Shown piece by piece: positions 24,925 to 34,354 of a stretch of 64,000 nt of DNA. Position numbers and translations under genes: made by a program. The DNA is taken from contig NZ_JAKWBN010000011.1 of assembly GCF_022511585.1 (NCBI RefSeq), positions 1 to 64,000 on the forward strand, in the 5' to 3' direction. The notes under the pieces are model-generated. The model was not told the origin of the DNA. It was given only the letters and a program-made list of their open reading frames with translations, and ran no database searches. Source of the DNA: Shimazuella soli (GTDB taxonomy: Bacteria; Bacillota; Bacilli; Thermoactinomycetales; Thermoactinomycetaceae). Positions within the stretch are counted from its first letter, which is position 1; every line of letters starts with the position of its first letter.

Positions 24925-25659
24925 TTATCCTTTCATCTTCTTCATTTTCATAATGCGTTGATAAGAGGGTTGATCTTTGCGAAATACCAGCATTCCCGGT
25001 TTGATATTAATTTCATAGATCCACAAGTGTCCTTTTTCATCGACACCAATATCTAATCCGAACTCCGTCCACTTAGGAAACTCCTTGCTAAATGTTTGTG
25101 TTGCTTCTAATGACAGGGTGGTTAATTGTGCGATATAACCTTCACTTTCCTCTTCACTTAATCCCAGATGATCTTTTAATAAAGGACGGATGGGAACGGG
25201 TGTCCCTCCGCTATAAGCATTGGTTGCTACCCCTCTTTTACTCGCCACCCGACCGATAATTGCTCCCATTTCCCATTCTCCATGAATCCGCAGTAAGTGA
25301 GTACGGATATCGAATAGCCGTCCGTTTTTGGTGTAACTAGCGATACCTTGTTGAACGAGATAAGGCCGATTCATTTTCTCACGCCTAATACACCTCATGA
25401 GTGATTCGATCGTATTTTTATGAAGTGTTTTATTACGATCACGTGGTTTGACAAGATAACCATTGGATTTTCTCTCTATGCGAATCACGCCTTTACCTTG
25501 GCATGAATTATTTGGTTTGACATAAATCGTAGGGTATTTGTTTAACATGGATTGTAGACTGGATTTAGTAAGAGGGTGATATTCCGGGATATGAGATGAA
25601 ACATAATAGTTGCTGGATAATATTTGCGCATTCCCGATTTTACTAATCTCCTTTTGCAT
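24925..25659 (-). CDS. YheC/YheD family ATP-grasp protein (spore coat-associated)
   Basis: A 244-residue ATP-grasp domain protein of the YheC/YheD family. The nucleotide-binding strands IYVKPNNSCQGKGVIRIERK and the metal-binding end FGLDIGVDEKGHLWIYEINI are visible. Family members are associated with the spore coat in Bacillus; the ligated substrate is unknown. It is shorter than Bacillus YheD (about 450 residues) because it lacks the N-terminal half, so it is a single-domain version. GGTGAGAAT precedes ATG. Confidence 0.8.
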   Translation of the reverse strand: MQKEISKIGNAQILSSNYYVSSHIPEYHPLTKSSLQSMLNKYPTIYVKPNNSCQGKGVIRIERKSNGYLVKPRDRNKTLHKNTIESLMRCIRREKMNRPYLVQQGIASYTKNGRLFDIRTHLLRIHGEWEMGAIIGRVASKRGVATNAYSGGTPVPIRPLLKDHLGLSEEESEGYIAQLTTLSLEATQTFSKEFPKWTEFGLDIGVDEKGHLWIYEINIKPGMLVFRKDQPSYQRIMKMKKMKG

Positions 25660-25792
25660 ATTCTCACCAGCCTGTCAGGATCAAGTTTCTATTTAATTTA
25701 TGTGGTGAAAGATAGAATGGGAAGGGCATAAGACCTGTGTGGGCTAGTGGAAAAGAGATAGTTTCGAAGAAAAAAATGTAGAAAACATGGCG

Positions 25793-25820
25793 AGACCGGA
25801 TTCCGATAGGAGCCCGGTCT
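25793..25820 (-). terminator. Hairpin after the 127-aa gene
   Basis: AGACCGG/CCGGTCT stem immediately past the minus-strand stop at 25825. Confidence 0.5.
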
Positions 25821-25824
25821 ATGA

Positions 25825-26208
25825 TCACCTGACAATAACTCGTTCTTTCAGGCGGTCTCGTGCAGGGATGAATTTCCCATCCCTGAAAAACTGAAAAGGA
25901 TCGGTGAGAAATGGAATGGAGTTTCCTTTGTAGGTAATGGTGAAAAATGACTTTCCCCGAACAAGTTGGAATACTTGCTCTTGTTTTACATCGATTTCAA
26001 AAGAGATTTGATCCGGGTCGCCTTCATCTGGGGTATAACCCAAAGTTACTAGGCCACCTCTGCAAATAACTCTCCTTCCTGTCCACTCGACTAGCTCAGG
26101 TTGAAAAGTTCTGATAATGATGGTTATGGGGCCATGGAAACCAGCAAAGGTATGGATCCCATCATCGACCTCAACAGAAACCGCTTCCAATATTCCAAAA
26201 GGATTCAT
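25825..26208 (-). CDS. Conserved-looking hypothetical protein, 127 aa
   Basis: Not recognised. Mainly beta-type sequence (FQLVRGKSFFTITYKG, GPITIIIRTFQ), no signal or membrane segment. GGGAGAAAG directly precedes ATG. It is divergent from the transglutaminase-like gene with only 48 bases between starts. Confidence 0.65.
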   Translation of the reverse strand: MNPFGILEAVSVEVDDGIHTFAGFHGPITIIIRTFQPELVEWTGRRVICRGGLVTLGYTPDEGDPDQISFEIDVKQEQVFQLVRGKSFFTITYKGNSIPFLTDPFQFFRDGKFIPARDRLKERVIVR

Positions 26209-26256
26209 CTTTCTCCCAATCGTTTCGCTTACTCTTTTAGTATACAGAATAGGTCA

Positions 26257-27483
26257 ATGGAAAATGAACCAGAATATAGACCTTTTTTCCTTTCCAGATT
26301 AAACTATAAGGTATGGAAGAAAATCAACAAAAAGGGGACTACTGTTTTGCAAACTAACTGGATCACCATCATTGTAGTGTTTTTGCTTGTCAGCCCTCTG
26401 TTGATAGGTTTAATCAGAGGTTTACCAAGAGAATTAGATAAATTGACATACAGCATTCATTCTCTATGTTCTTCTGTTTTATGGCTTTTCTCTTATGGTG
26501 TCACGTTTTGGATATTAAGCAGCTTTGTCAAAGTTAATAGTTTACCAGATATAAACCAATTGCAATGGGTGCAACAACAATTACAAGCTAGTATTTTTGC
26601 TTGGGCGATAGCAGTTCCTATCCTTGCATTACTTATATATTGGCTCCTCAAATTAATCGCTTGGCCAATCATTTCGCTGTTAACTGGAAGTGTTCATCAT
26701 GTGAGCAGATGGACAGAGCGACTGCCGCAGGGATTAAGCAGAGTAACTGCTGTAATCATAAATGTTCCAAAAGCAATCTTACAAACGTTGATCTTTCTAC
26801 TCGCAGTTCACATTGGATTAGCCTATCTGCCTTCTTCTGACCTCTCGAAGATGGCAGAAAATAGTGTTGTCTATGATTGGACCGATCAGAAAGTTATCAC
26901 GCCAGTGCTTGCCAGTGCATGGAGTAAAGAACTCCCTGTTCTGGGGCAGCAAACACAAGATTGGTTTCATCAGATTAGTCAAGAAGCAGCAAAATACGGA
27001 CCTAAAGACAGCAAAAGCTTTTGGACATGGCAAACGAGATTTGATTCCAATTCTGAAATTGATAGGACCGCAAAATCGATTGTCAGAGGCGCTAGAAGCG
27101 ATCGAGAAAAAGCATATCGTCTGTATAAATGGATTGGGGAAAATATTAAGTACGATGATAATAAAGCGTTAGCCATTCAGTCGGGAAACTATCGCTCGCT
27201 CACATACGGGGCGATTCCAACTTTCCAAACGAGAACCGGCATTTGTTCTGATTACTCTGCTTTAATGGTGGCGATGGGAAGAGCGGTAGGGCTTGAAGTA
27301 AAACAAGAGTTGGGACAAGCAGTTTTACCTGATGGAAGCGGAGGTGCTCACGCTTGGAATGTGGTGTATTTGAAAGACGAGCACAAACAGATTCCTTGTG
27401 ATCCTACATGGGAGAAATCGGGAAATTACTTTGATAACCGTGATTTCTATGCAACGCATCATCCAGATAAGAAGGCGTTATAA
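26257..27483 (+). CDS. Membrane-anchored transglutaminase-like protein
   Basis: About 408 residues. The N-terminal third has several hydrophobic segments (TIIVVFLLVSPLLIGLI and others, to about residue 190). The C-terminal domain is a transglutaminase/protease-like fold with Cys in RTGICSDYSALMVAMGRAVG, His in GGAHAWNVVYL and Asp in IPCDPTWEKSG. The domain likely faces outside or into the spore compartment. The ATG at 26257 is preferred because earlier frames overlap the divergent gene; its ribosome binding site (AGGTCA) is weak. A terminator follows at once. Confidence 0.75.
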   Translation: MENEPEYRPFFLSRLNYKVWKKINKKGTTVLQTNWITIIVVFLLVSPLLIGLIRGLPRELDKLTYSIHSLCSSVLWLFSYGVTFWILSSFVKVNSLPDINQLQWVQQQLQASIFAWAIAVPILALLIYWLLKLIAWPIISLLTGSVHHVSRWTERLPQGLSRVTAVIINVPKAILQTLIFLLAVHIGLAYLPSSDLSKMAENSVVYDWTDQKVITPVLASAWSKELPVLGQQTQDWFHQISQEAAKYGPKDSKSFWTWQTRFDSNSEIDRTAKSIVRGARSDREKAYRLYKWIGENIKYDDNKALAIQSGNYRSLTYGAIPTFQTRTGICSDYSALMVAMGRAVGLEVKQELGQAVLPDGSGGAHAWNVVYLKDEHKQIPCDPTWEKSGNYFDNRDFYATHHPDKKAL

Positions 27484-27513
27484 AAGGCAGGAGCCCATAT
27501 TCCTGCCTTTTTC
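27482..27513 (+). terminator. Terminator of the transglutaminase-like gene
   Basis: AAAAGGCAGG/CCTGCCTTTTT stem starting within the stop codon. Confidence 0.85.
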
Positions 27514-27549
27514 TTTGGAGGTTGTTGCATTATTCGTCCCAAAAGCGCA

Positions 27550-27612
27550 GATGTGTGTGGGTGGAGCGTCCTTTGTGTTTTTTCAACAACAGACGCGGAA
27601 AACACACACATC
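27550..27612. other. Nested inverted repeats upstream of the helicase gene
   Basis: The outer arms GATGTGTGTG (27550-27559) and CACACACATC (27603-27612) enclose inner arms GCGTC (27566-27570) and GACGC (27592-27596). No gene is seen in 27514-27811. It may be a structured RNA or a DNA-binding site. Confidence 0.4.
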
Positions 27613-27811
27613 AAGCGACCTTTTCCAGTGCTCAAATCTATTTATGCACCAACCTCTTTGACCAACTTAAGTTGTCTTCCTAAAGAGAAATATATGTCTC
27701 CATAAGTTTAGTTCTTACCGTAAATTTCTGTATAATTAAATTTATATGGTATCTATACGCTGCGAATATAAATCTTTATCTTTATTTTTTGGCCATGTGG
27801 AGGATGTTTTA

Positions 27812-28912
27812 ATGGACTCAGTTCAGACGAAAGTGAATCAAGTATTTCAATATCTGTGTGAACTAAAAAAACTAAATTACCGTATTCAACGTAAAATTAC
27901 AGATTTTGAAAAATACTGGTGGCAAGCGGATTTAGCACGTCTTTCAGATATTTGGATTCATGATGATAGATTAGAAAATGATCAGTGGGTTATTGCTCAT
28001 AAAGCTGTTTTACCTCCTGTTCCCAAAATACCCGAGCAATTGCAAGAATGGGTGATCGATTGGGGGAATCCTGAGCAAAAGCCAGAAGTGAAAATGCAGA
28101 TACCAAGAGAAAGCAGGATGGAAGAAGGAGATATTTATGAACGATTTACTGATAATAAGGCTAGAAAGGAAGCGTTTGATCATTGGTTTTTAAAAGAATG
28201 GATACCTTGGGCAAAGGAAACAAAGGAAAAACAGAAAGCGAAAAAGTTTTATGATGAAATGTTTACGCTGTATCATCTGTTGCAAGATGAAGGGGATAAC
28301 TGGGAGATTGTATGGGGACAAGGTTTGTTAACTTGGGAAAAAGACGATGTCAAAATACAAAGACATCCCCTCGTAACACCATTAGAGTTACGCTTTGATG
28401 CTGAACAAGGTTTGTTTACGCTGTGTTCCACGACTAAGGGATCACGTGTGGAAACGGATATGTTACTGCATTTAGATATTCCGAATATGAGCATGATCCA
28501 AGAGTTAGACCAAGTGGACGTGCAGCCCAAAAACAAAGGAGAAGTAGCTAGTCTTTTAAAACAGGTAGCAAATATGTTGAGTTCTGAAGGGCAATTTATC
28601 GAAGACTGGGCACCGATTAAGCAAGTCACCTCTCATTTGACGATTTCCTACAGTCCCGCTGTTTTTATACGCAAAACAGCGGGGAGAATTTGGGATGTGG
28701 AATATCAAAATGTAATTCATCAATTGGAACAAAATTATCCTATTCCAGAAACAATAAAAAAACTCGTCTTATCTGATGATGGAAGCAGGATAGAATCCAA
28801 AGCTGCCTATTCCCGCGAGTGGAAAAGTTTAGAGGATAACTTACTCTTTCCTTTGCCTGCAAATCAGGAACAAAAAGAAATCGTACATAAGTTAGCAAGA
28901 AATGCTGGGTAG
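27812..28912 (+). CDS. SF1 helicase-nuclease gene, first part (frame ends early)
   Basis: This frame gives 366 residues, starting at ATG 27812 with GGAGG eight bases upstream (MDSVQTKVNQVFQYL). It ends ...NQEQKEIVHKLARNAG followed by TAG TAG. The next frame continues immediately with VVVQGPPGTGKSHT, so the two halves are one ~1,440-residue protein split just before the Walker A motif; the run GGG at 28906-28908 probably lost a G. The N-terminal region is charged and helical with no domain that I can name; the last 20 residues are the Q-motif-like start of the helicase core. Confidence 0.7.
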   Translation: MDSVQTKVNQVFQYLCELKKLNYRIQRKITDFEKYWWQADLARLSDIWIHDDRLENDQWVIAHKAVLPPVPKIPEQLQEWVIDWGNPEQKPEVKMQIPRESRMEEGDIYERFTDNKARKEAFDHWFLKEWIPWAKETKEKQKAKKFYDEMFTLYHLLQDEGDNWEIVWGQGLLTWEKDDVKIQRHPLVTPLELRFDAEQGLFTLCSTTKGSRVETDMLLHLDIPNMSMIQELDQVDVQPKNKGEVASLLKQVANMLSSEGQFIEDWAPIKQVTSHLTISYSPAVFIRKTAGRIWDVEYQNVIHQLEQNYPIPETIKKLVLSDDGSRIESKAAYSREWKSLEDNLLFPLPANQEQKEIVHKLARNAG

Positions 28913-28914
28913 TA

Positions 28915-31900
28915 GTGCAAGGACCACCTGGAACAGGAAAAAGCCATACCATTGCCAACTTGATCTGTCATTTACTCGCCCATGGTAAAAGAGTTTTAGT
29001 AACGAGTGAAAAGGAACGGGCTTTAGAAGTATTAAAAGACAAAATTCCGGATGAAATAAGAGATTTATGTGTAAGCGTGCTTGGTGGAGATAGTAAATCC
29101 GTACAGGAGATGGAAAATTCAGTCCGCACGATCGCTGACAATTTGGAGCGGAAAAATATTTCTCTCCTCCATGAAAATATACAACTGTCCCGAAAAGAGT
29201 TAGAGGAAATACGCAGAAAAATAGCACGAAACCAAGAGGAAATCAATAAAGTACTTCAAATAGATAATGAAGAAAAATGTATTGCTGGAGTAAAATTCAA
29301 GCCATTAGAAGCAGCTAAATGGCTAAAGGAACAAGAACAGTATAATTGGTTCCCCGATTCCATCGTACCTGGAACGAGATTTCCCTTGATAAAAGAGGAA
29401 CTAGTCTCGCTGTATCGCCTTTTAGCAAGTCTCTCAAAAGCGGATTTGGAAAGCTTGCATTTAACGAGACCTAAACGAGAACAGTTACTGAGCCTTGATC
29501 GATTTAAAGAGAAGACACAGCAATTTACTACATTGAAGCAGAAGTTCGATGGAGGAAGTCCTTATATACAAGACTGGAAAATACCTGATAGATTATCCTT
29601 TTCTCTTGAAGCGCTAATACAACAAAATCATAAAAATGTAAAGCTTCTTGATCACATGTCCAAAGATAATTGGAAAATAACAATTTTAACAGATATGGTT
29701 CATCATACAAACCAAAAAGACGAATGGATACGTTTTTTCAAAGATTATAAAGAGCAATTAGAACAGATAATCCAAATCGAGAAAGGTTTGCTGGAGTATG
29801 AGATTCAGCTTCCCCCGCATCCAGAACGTAAGATACTAGAAGATATCGAAATTATTGTGGAAAGGATCAATCAAAATAAATCTACAGGCTGGATGTACAA
29901 GAAGATAGTTGGTAAAAAATATGCTTATCTGTTTGAACAATGTTTCATTGATGGTTTACCTGCCCAAAAACAAGAGCATTTTGATTTGGTCAAACAGCGT
30001 TTAGTTGGTAATCAATTGAAACGTAAATTTCAAATAAAATGGAATCGAATCATGGAAGAAGTAGATGGGCCTCTGATCAATATAGGAGATAGAAAATGGA
30101 TTAGAGAAGTGCTGGAAGTATTGAAGCAACTAGAAACGATCATTCTGTGGGAAAAGAAGATTATAGAGCCTCTTGCGCCTCTTGCCCAATTATTAGGAGC
30201 AAAGGATGTAGATTGGATTAATGCCAAGTCATTCGCTGACTTTCAACATAGTTTAACAGTCTTGCAATTTCACTATCAAATCAAAGAAATAGAAGCTTTT
30301 TTTCAGCAAATCTCTTCCAAATTAAGCAAGGAAATAGAAGAACAAGAGACTGTTCACCCAATATGGAATTCATTACGAGCGGCTTGCCAGCAAAAAGATG
30401 CTAGAAAGTGGGAGGAGGCGTGTGAGGAAGTCGTTCGATTGGAAAAAATCGAACCTGATTTTTTGTACTATCAACAATTAACAAATAGATTGACAGAGGT
30501 CTGTCCCAAGTGGTGCGAACAGTTAATCTCTAGTTCGCTGCGCCCGTTATTCCCGCCAGAAGATTTAGATAAAGCGTGGATTTGGAGCCAACTGAATCAT
30601 TGGTTAAATGAATTAGAGCAGCATAAGTCTGTAGAGGAACTGGAAGAAGAATTACAGTTAGAGCGACGAAGAGAAGCAAATGTAATTCGTAAATTAGTTG
30701 CAGATCAAACTTGGAAAGCTCAATTGGAACGGACGGATGAGCAGCAAAAGAGAAGTTTAACTACTTGGATGCAAATGATGAAAAAGCTCGGAAAAGGTAC
30801 TGGTAAATATGCTTCCAAATATCGAAAAAGTGCGAGCAGAGAACTAAATAACTGTAGGGATGCAATTCCTGTTTGGATCATGCCAATTCAACGAGTCATT
30901 GAAAACATAGAACTCACAAATAACTTATTTGATGTTGTGATAGTAGATGAAAGTAGCCAAAGCAATTTATTTTCCTTGAGTGCACTGTTACGTGCCAAAA
31001 AGGCAGTTATTGTTGGGGACGATAACCAAATTAGTCCAGAAACGGTCGGTGTAGACCGTTCGCAAAACTATGAATTAATCAAACAACATTTAAAAGGAAT
31101 TCCCGGGGCTGATCATTTAGAGCTATCGACGAGTCTATACGACACCGCTAGTCGAATTTTTACCAATAGTAAAGTAGTCTTAAAAGAGCATTTTCGTAGT
31201 GTTCCTGAAATTATTCAATTTAGCAATGATCTCATGTATGGTGGAAAGATAGACCCACTTCGTCTACCACTAGTCGAAGAAATGTATGATTATCCGGTTT
31301 TAACTGTGCATGTGAAAGATGGATACCGAAAGGAAACGGCCAAAGCATGGAACGAACCAGAAGCTGAGGCAATAGTGGAATTTATCCTTCATTGCTGCGG
31401 GGATGAGAAATATAGAGGGAAATCAATGGGTGTTATCTCTCTTCAAGGTTATGATCAAGCTCAGTTAATAGAACAATTGCTCCGTGAAAAATTGGGCGAG
31501 AGTGAAATGGTAAAACGTAACATTATTTGTGGGGATGCCTATCGATTTCAAGGGGCAGAAAGAGATATCATCTTTTTGTCCATGGTTGCAGCAAACAATA
31601 TGCCGATTGGAATTTTAGCAAAAGAATCTGATCGAAGACGGTTTAATGTTGCAGCGAGCCGGGCGAGAGACCAATTGGTCTTGTTTCACTCTGTACGCCT
31701 AGATGATTTAAATGCGAATTGCATGCGGTATCATCTTTTAAACTATTGTCTGAATCAGAAGCAGAGAAAGCCAGAAATCAAAGAAGTAGATCATTTATTT
31801 GGGTCGACTTTTGAGAAGGATGTGTGCCAATTCATCACAGCAAGAGGTTATCGGGTGACACCTCAAGTTCAAGTAGGAAGTGTAGGAAAGCGGATTGACC

Positions 31901-32139
31901 TTGTCATCGAAGGTAATGGTAACCGTATAGCGGTAGAATGTGATGGAGATAAGTGGTATGGACTTGATAGATGGGAAGCGGATCTTGAGCGGCAGCGCAT
32001 TTTAGAACGGGTAGGATGGAAGTTTTGGAGAGTCAGCGGAAGAGAATTTTACCGTAATCCTGAGAATGCGATGGAGACGTTATGGAAGAAGCTGGATGAA
32101 ATGAATATTTATCCAATGTTAGATGCAGTGAAGTCATGA
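28915..32139 (+). CDS. SF1 helicase with C-terminal Vsr/DUF559-like nuclease, second part
   Basis: About 1,074 residues in the second frame. Motifs: Walker A GPPGTGKSHT at the start, long coiled region (~90-650), Walker B VVIVDESSQ, VGDDNQISPE, LKEHFRSVPEIIQFSN, and RFNVAASRARDQLVLF (motif VI), as in AAA_11/AAA_12 SF1 helicases. The last ~100 residues are a PD-(D/E)XK-type fold (FEKDVCQFITARGY, RIDLVIEG, RIAVECDGDKWYG). Helicase-Vsr fusions of this kind are seen in anti-phage genes (the 'Hhe' type is one example), so defence is the likeliest role. No start with a ribosome binding site exists here. Translation would need a frameshift, or the gene is broken. Confidence 0.75.
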   Translation: MQGPPGTGKSHTIANLICHLLAHGKRVLVTSEKERALEVLKDKIPDEIRDLCVSVLGGDSKSVQEMENSVRTIADNLERKNISLLHENIQLSRKELEEIRRKIARNQEEINKVLQIDNEEKCIAGVKFKPLEAAKWLKEQEQYNWFPDSIVPGTRFPLIKEELVSLYRLLASLSKADLESLHLTRPKREQLLSLDRFKEKTQQFTTLKQKFDGGSPYIQDWKIPDRLSFSLEALIQQNHKNVKLLDHMSKDNWKITILTDMVHHTNQKDEWIRFFKDYKEQLEQIIQIEKGLLEYEIQLPPHPERKILEDIEIIVERINQNKSTGWMYKKIVGKKYAYLFEQCFIDGLPAQKQEHFDLVKQRLVGNQLKRKFQIKWNRIMEEVDGPLINIGDRKWIREVLEVLKQLETIILWEKKIIEPLAPLAQLLGAKDVDWINAKSFADFQHSLTVLQFHYQIKEIEAFFQQISSKLSKEIEEQETVHPIWNSLRAACQQKDARKWEEACEEVVRLEKIEPDFLYYQQLTNRLTEVCPKWCEQLISSSLRPLFPPEDLDKAWIWSQLNHWLNELEQHKSVEELEEELQLERRREANVIRKLVADQTWKAQLERTDEQQKRSLTTWMQMMKKLGKGTGKYASKYRKSASRELNNCRDAIPVWIMPIQRVIENIELTNNLFDVVIVDESSQSNLFSLSALLRAKKAVIVGDDNQISPETVGVDRSQNYELIKQHLKGIPGADHLELSTSLYDTASRIFTNSKVVLKEHFRSVPEIIQFSNDLMYGGKIDPLRLPLVEEMYDYPVLTVHVKDGYRKETAKAWNEPEAEAIVEFILHCCGDEKYRGKSMGVISLQGYDQAQLIEQLLREKLGESEMVKRNIICGDAYRFQGAERDIIFLSMVAANNMPIGILAKESDRRRFNVAASRARDQLVLFHSVRLDDLNANCMRYHLLNYCLNQKQRKPEIKEVDHLFGSTFEKDVCQFITARGYRVTPQVQVGSVGKRIDLVIEGNGNRIAVECDGDKWYGLDRWEADLERQRILERVGWKFWRVSGREFYRNPENAMETLWKKLDEMNIYPMLDAVKS

Positions 32140-32213
32140 TTTCAAAGGTATGTATCATAGCGTTGTGATGACAAGCTGTCCTGATTATATCGTAAATGAT
32201 AGAATTTAATTAC

Positions 32214-32245
32214 TTGACTTTCCCCTGCACTGGAAGGTGTATATT
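32214..32245 (+). promoter_or_regulatory. MerR-type promoter with 20-bp spacer
   Basis: TTGACT (32214-32219) and TATATT (32240-32245) are 20 bases apart, too far for normal promoters but usual for MerR-family targets. The spacer holds an imperfect dyad ACTTTCC/GGAAGGT. No merR gene is in the window. Confidence 0.55.
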
Positions 32246-32297
32246 AGAATAGAAGAGTATATAAAATTATAGATTTTGATATGGAGATGAATAGACA

Positions 32298-33074
32298 ATG
32301 CCAACCTTTGCTTTCAATAATGCAACTCTATACTTTGAAGAAGAAGGACAAGGAAGCCCACTTATCTTACTTCATGGACTTACACAAGATATAGAAACAC
32401 TTGTTTATGAAAGAGAATTTCTCAAACCCTATTTCCGGGTGATATCTTTAGATGCCCGGGGGCATGGGAAATCGTCTAAACTTTCTTCCTATACTCTTCA
32501 AGATCATGTTCAAGATGTTATTGCGCTCATGGATCACTTAGGTATTGAAAAAGCCAGCGTAATGGGGAATTCATTGGGAAGTTATATAGCACAAGGTGTA
32601 ACAGTGGCGGTGCCTCATCGAGTTGAAAAATTAGTACTCGTTGTTCCGAAAGCTCATGGAAAAACTTCCTCTATGCAGGAGATGTTTCATCGCTATGCAG
32701 AAGAATTGGTTGGTATGGATTCTCAGCAACAATTGACCCATCTGACTAAGTATATGTTTTACGATCCTATAGCCGTCGGAAAGGCGTTAAAACAATGGGA
32801 AGAAAAAGGTACCGTTTTAAGTCCAGAACAACAGGTTGCTGCTAACAAGGCATTGGAAGGATTTGATTACCGCCCAGAATTACATAAAGTAGAGGCGAAA
32901 ACACTGGTTATTAGTGGACAACATGATGGATTAAATCCACCTGAACGTGGAAAAGAGGTCGCATCTTTCATACCAAATGCAACATTTGTCTTATTTGAAA
33001 AGTCGGGACATGCACCGGTTATTGAAGAGAAAGATCGGTTTAAGCAAGTGGTGACGGACTTTTTGACAAAGTGA
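32298..33074 (+). CDS. Alpha/beta hydrolase
   Basis: A 258-residue single-domain enzyme. The oxyanion region is LILLHGLTQ, the nucleophile Ser is in VMGNSLGSYIA, the Asp in VISGQHDGLNP and the His in KSGHAPVIEE; a cap lies between. Substrate unknown (esterase, lactonase or C-C hydrolase). Because its promoter looks MerR-controlled, expression may answer a toxic small molecule or metal (inference). A terminator follows and is shared with alaT. Confidence 0.85.
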   Translation: MPTFAFNNATLYFEEEGQGSPLILLHGLTQDIETLVYEREFLKPYFRVISLDARGHGKSSKLSSYTLQDHVQDVIALMDHLGIEKASVMGNSLGSYIAQGVTVAVPHRVEKLVLVVPKAHGKTSSMQEMFHRYAEELVGMDSQQQLTHLTKYMFYDPIAVGKALKQWEEKGTVLSPEQQVAANKALEGFDYRPELHKVEAKTLVISGQHDGLNPPERGKEVASFIPNATFVLFEKSGHAPVIEEKDRFKQVVTDFLTK

Positions 33075-33100
33075 GATCTGATATCTAAAAAAGGATGACA

Positions 33101-33131
33101 AAAATAAGACCCTGATTAGGGTCTTATTTTT
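33101..33131. terminator. Bidirectional terminator between hydrolase and alaT
   Basis: AAAATAAGACCC/GGGTCTTATTTT stem with T-runs on both strands. Confidence 0.9.
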
Positions 33132-34333
33132 CATCCAAGTTGTAAATAGTGTTCTTTATTCGTTTGTCTTTTCTTTTCAACAAAGCGTTTCATCCGCTTC
33201 ATTGCTTCGTCCAGTCGTTCCAATGATGTAGCATAGGAACAGCGAATGTGTTCCGTTCCGCTTGGACCAAATACTCCTCCTGGCACTACAGCTACTCCTT
33301 CTTCAAGTAAAAGCTGTTCAGCAAATGATTCGGCATCTAATCCAGTAGATGTGATAGAAGGAAAGACGTAAAAAGCACCTTCTGGTTCCATACAAGTCAG
33401 ACCCATTTCACTTAAAGAGTGAACAACGAAACGACGTCTTCGATCATATTGCTGTTTCATATTCAGACATTCTTGCAGACCGTTTTGCAGTGCTTCAAGT
33501 GCTGCGATCTGGCTCATTCTCGGTGCACAAAGGGCGGTGTACTGATGGATTTTCAACATGCCTCTCCATAAAATTTCTGGAGCAGCGATAAAACCGATTC
33601 GCCATCCAGTCATGGCAAATGACTTGGAAAAGCCATTTATTAATATCGTATGGTCCTTCATTCCATCGAAAGACGCAATGGAAACGTGATTTTTGTTTTT
33701 ATAGGTCAACTCAGCATATATTTCATCGGATATCACAATCAGCTCGTGTTTTTTTACAAACTCGACAATAGGGGTATAATCTTCTGCTGTCATGATAGCG
33801 CCTGTTGGGTTGTTAGGAAAACTGATAATAAGAGCTTTTGTTTTAGGGGTAACACAGCGTTCTAAATCTTCTACTCGTAATTTGAAACCTTCTTTCGCAT
33901 GAGTAGCAACAGGGACTGGGATACCACCAGCTAATACAACACAAGGTTCATAGGATACATACGAAGGTTCTACTACCATTACCTCATCACCTGGACAAAT
34001 GAGAGCACGCAAGGCTAGATCTATGGCTTCACTGCCTCCAAATGTAGTGATTATTTCTGTTTCAGGATGATAAGATAAGTCAAAGCGTTTCCGTAAATAT
34101 TCGGAAACCGCAGATAGCAGTTCAGGCAGACCTTGGTTGGATGTATAGCTAGTAGGTCCGTGCTCCAATGAATCCGTTACCGTTTTACGAATGTGATAAG
34201 GAGTGACAAAGTCGGGTTCTCCCACTCCAAGAGAGATAGCGTCAGGAATTTGATTTACAAGATCAAAAAAACGACGTATACCAGATGGAGCCATATCTCT
34301 TACAATGGGAGATAGTTTAGACTCTAAATCCAT
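33131..34333 (-). CDS. alaT: AlaT-type class I/II aminotransferase
   Basis: A 400-residue PLP enzyme. The PLP lysine is in LINGFSKSFAMTGWRIGF; SFPNNPTGAIMT and the conserved Arg in EHIRCSYATS are present. The pair of an Lrp-type regulator followed by this aminotransferase matches Bacillus alaR-alaT (former yugG-yugH), in which AlaT makes alanine from pyruvate. It lies 21 bases after alaR, so probably one transcript. Confidence 0.8.
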   Translation of the reverse strand: MDLESKLSPIVRDMAPSGIRRFFDLVNQIPDAISLGVGEPDFVTPYHIRKTVTDSLEHGPTSYTSNQGLPELLSAVSEYLRKRFDLSYHPETEIITTFGGSEAIDLALRALICPGDEVMVVEPSYVSYEPCVVLAGGIPVPVATHAKEGFKLRVEDLERCVTPKTKALIISFPNNPTGAIMTAEDYTPIVEFVKKHELIVISDEIYAELTYKNKNHVSIASFDGMKDHTILINGFSKSFAMTGWRIGFIAAPEILWRGMLKIHQYTALCAPRMSQIAALEALQNGLQECLNMKQQYDRRRRFVVHSLSEMGLTCMEPEGAFYVFPSITSTGLDAESFAEQLLLEEGVAVVPGGVFGPSGTEHIRCSYATSLERLDEAMKRMKRFVEKKRQTNKEHYLQLG

Positions 34334-34354
34334 GTCAACACAACCTTTTCCAGA

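Noticed and set aside
28915-28935. Programmed frameshift as the sole explanation for the split helicase
   Set aside because: There is no slippery heptamer or stimulatory structure that I can see; a lost G is simpler.
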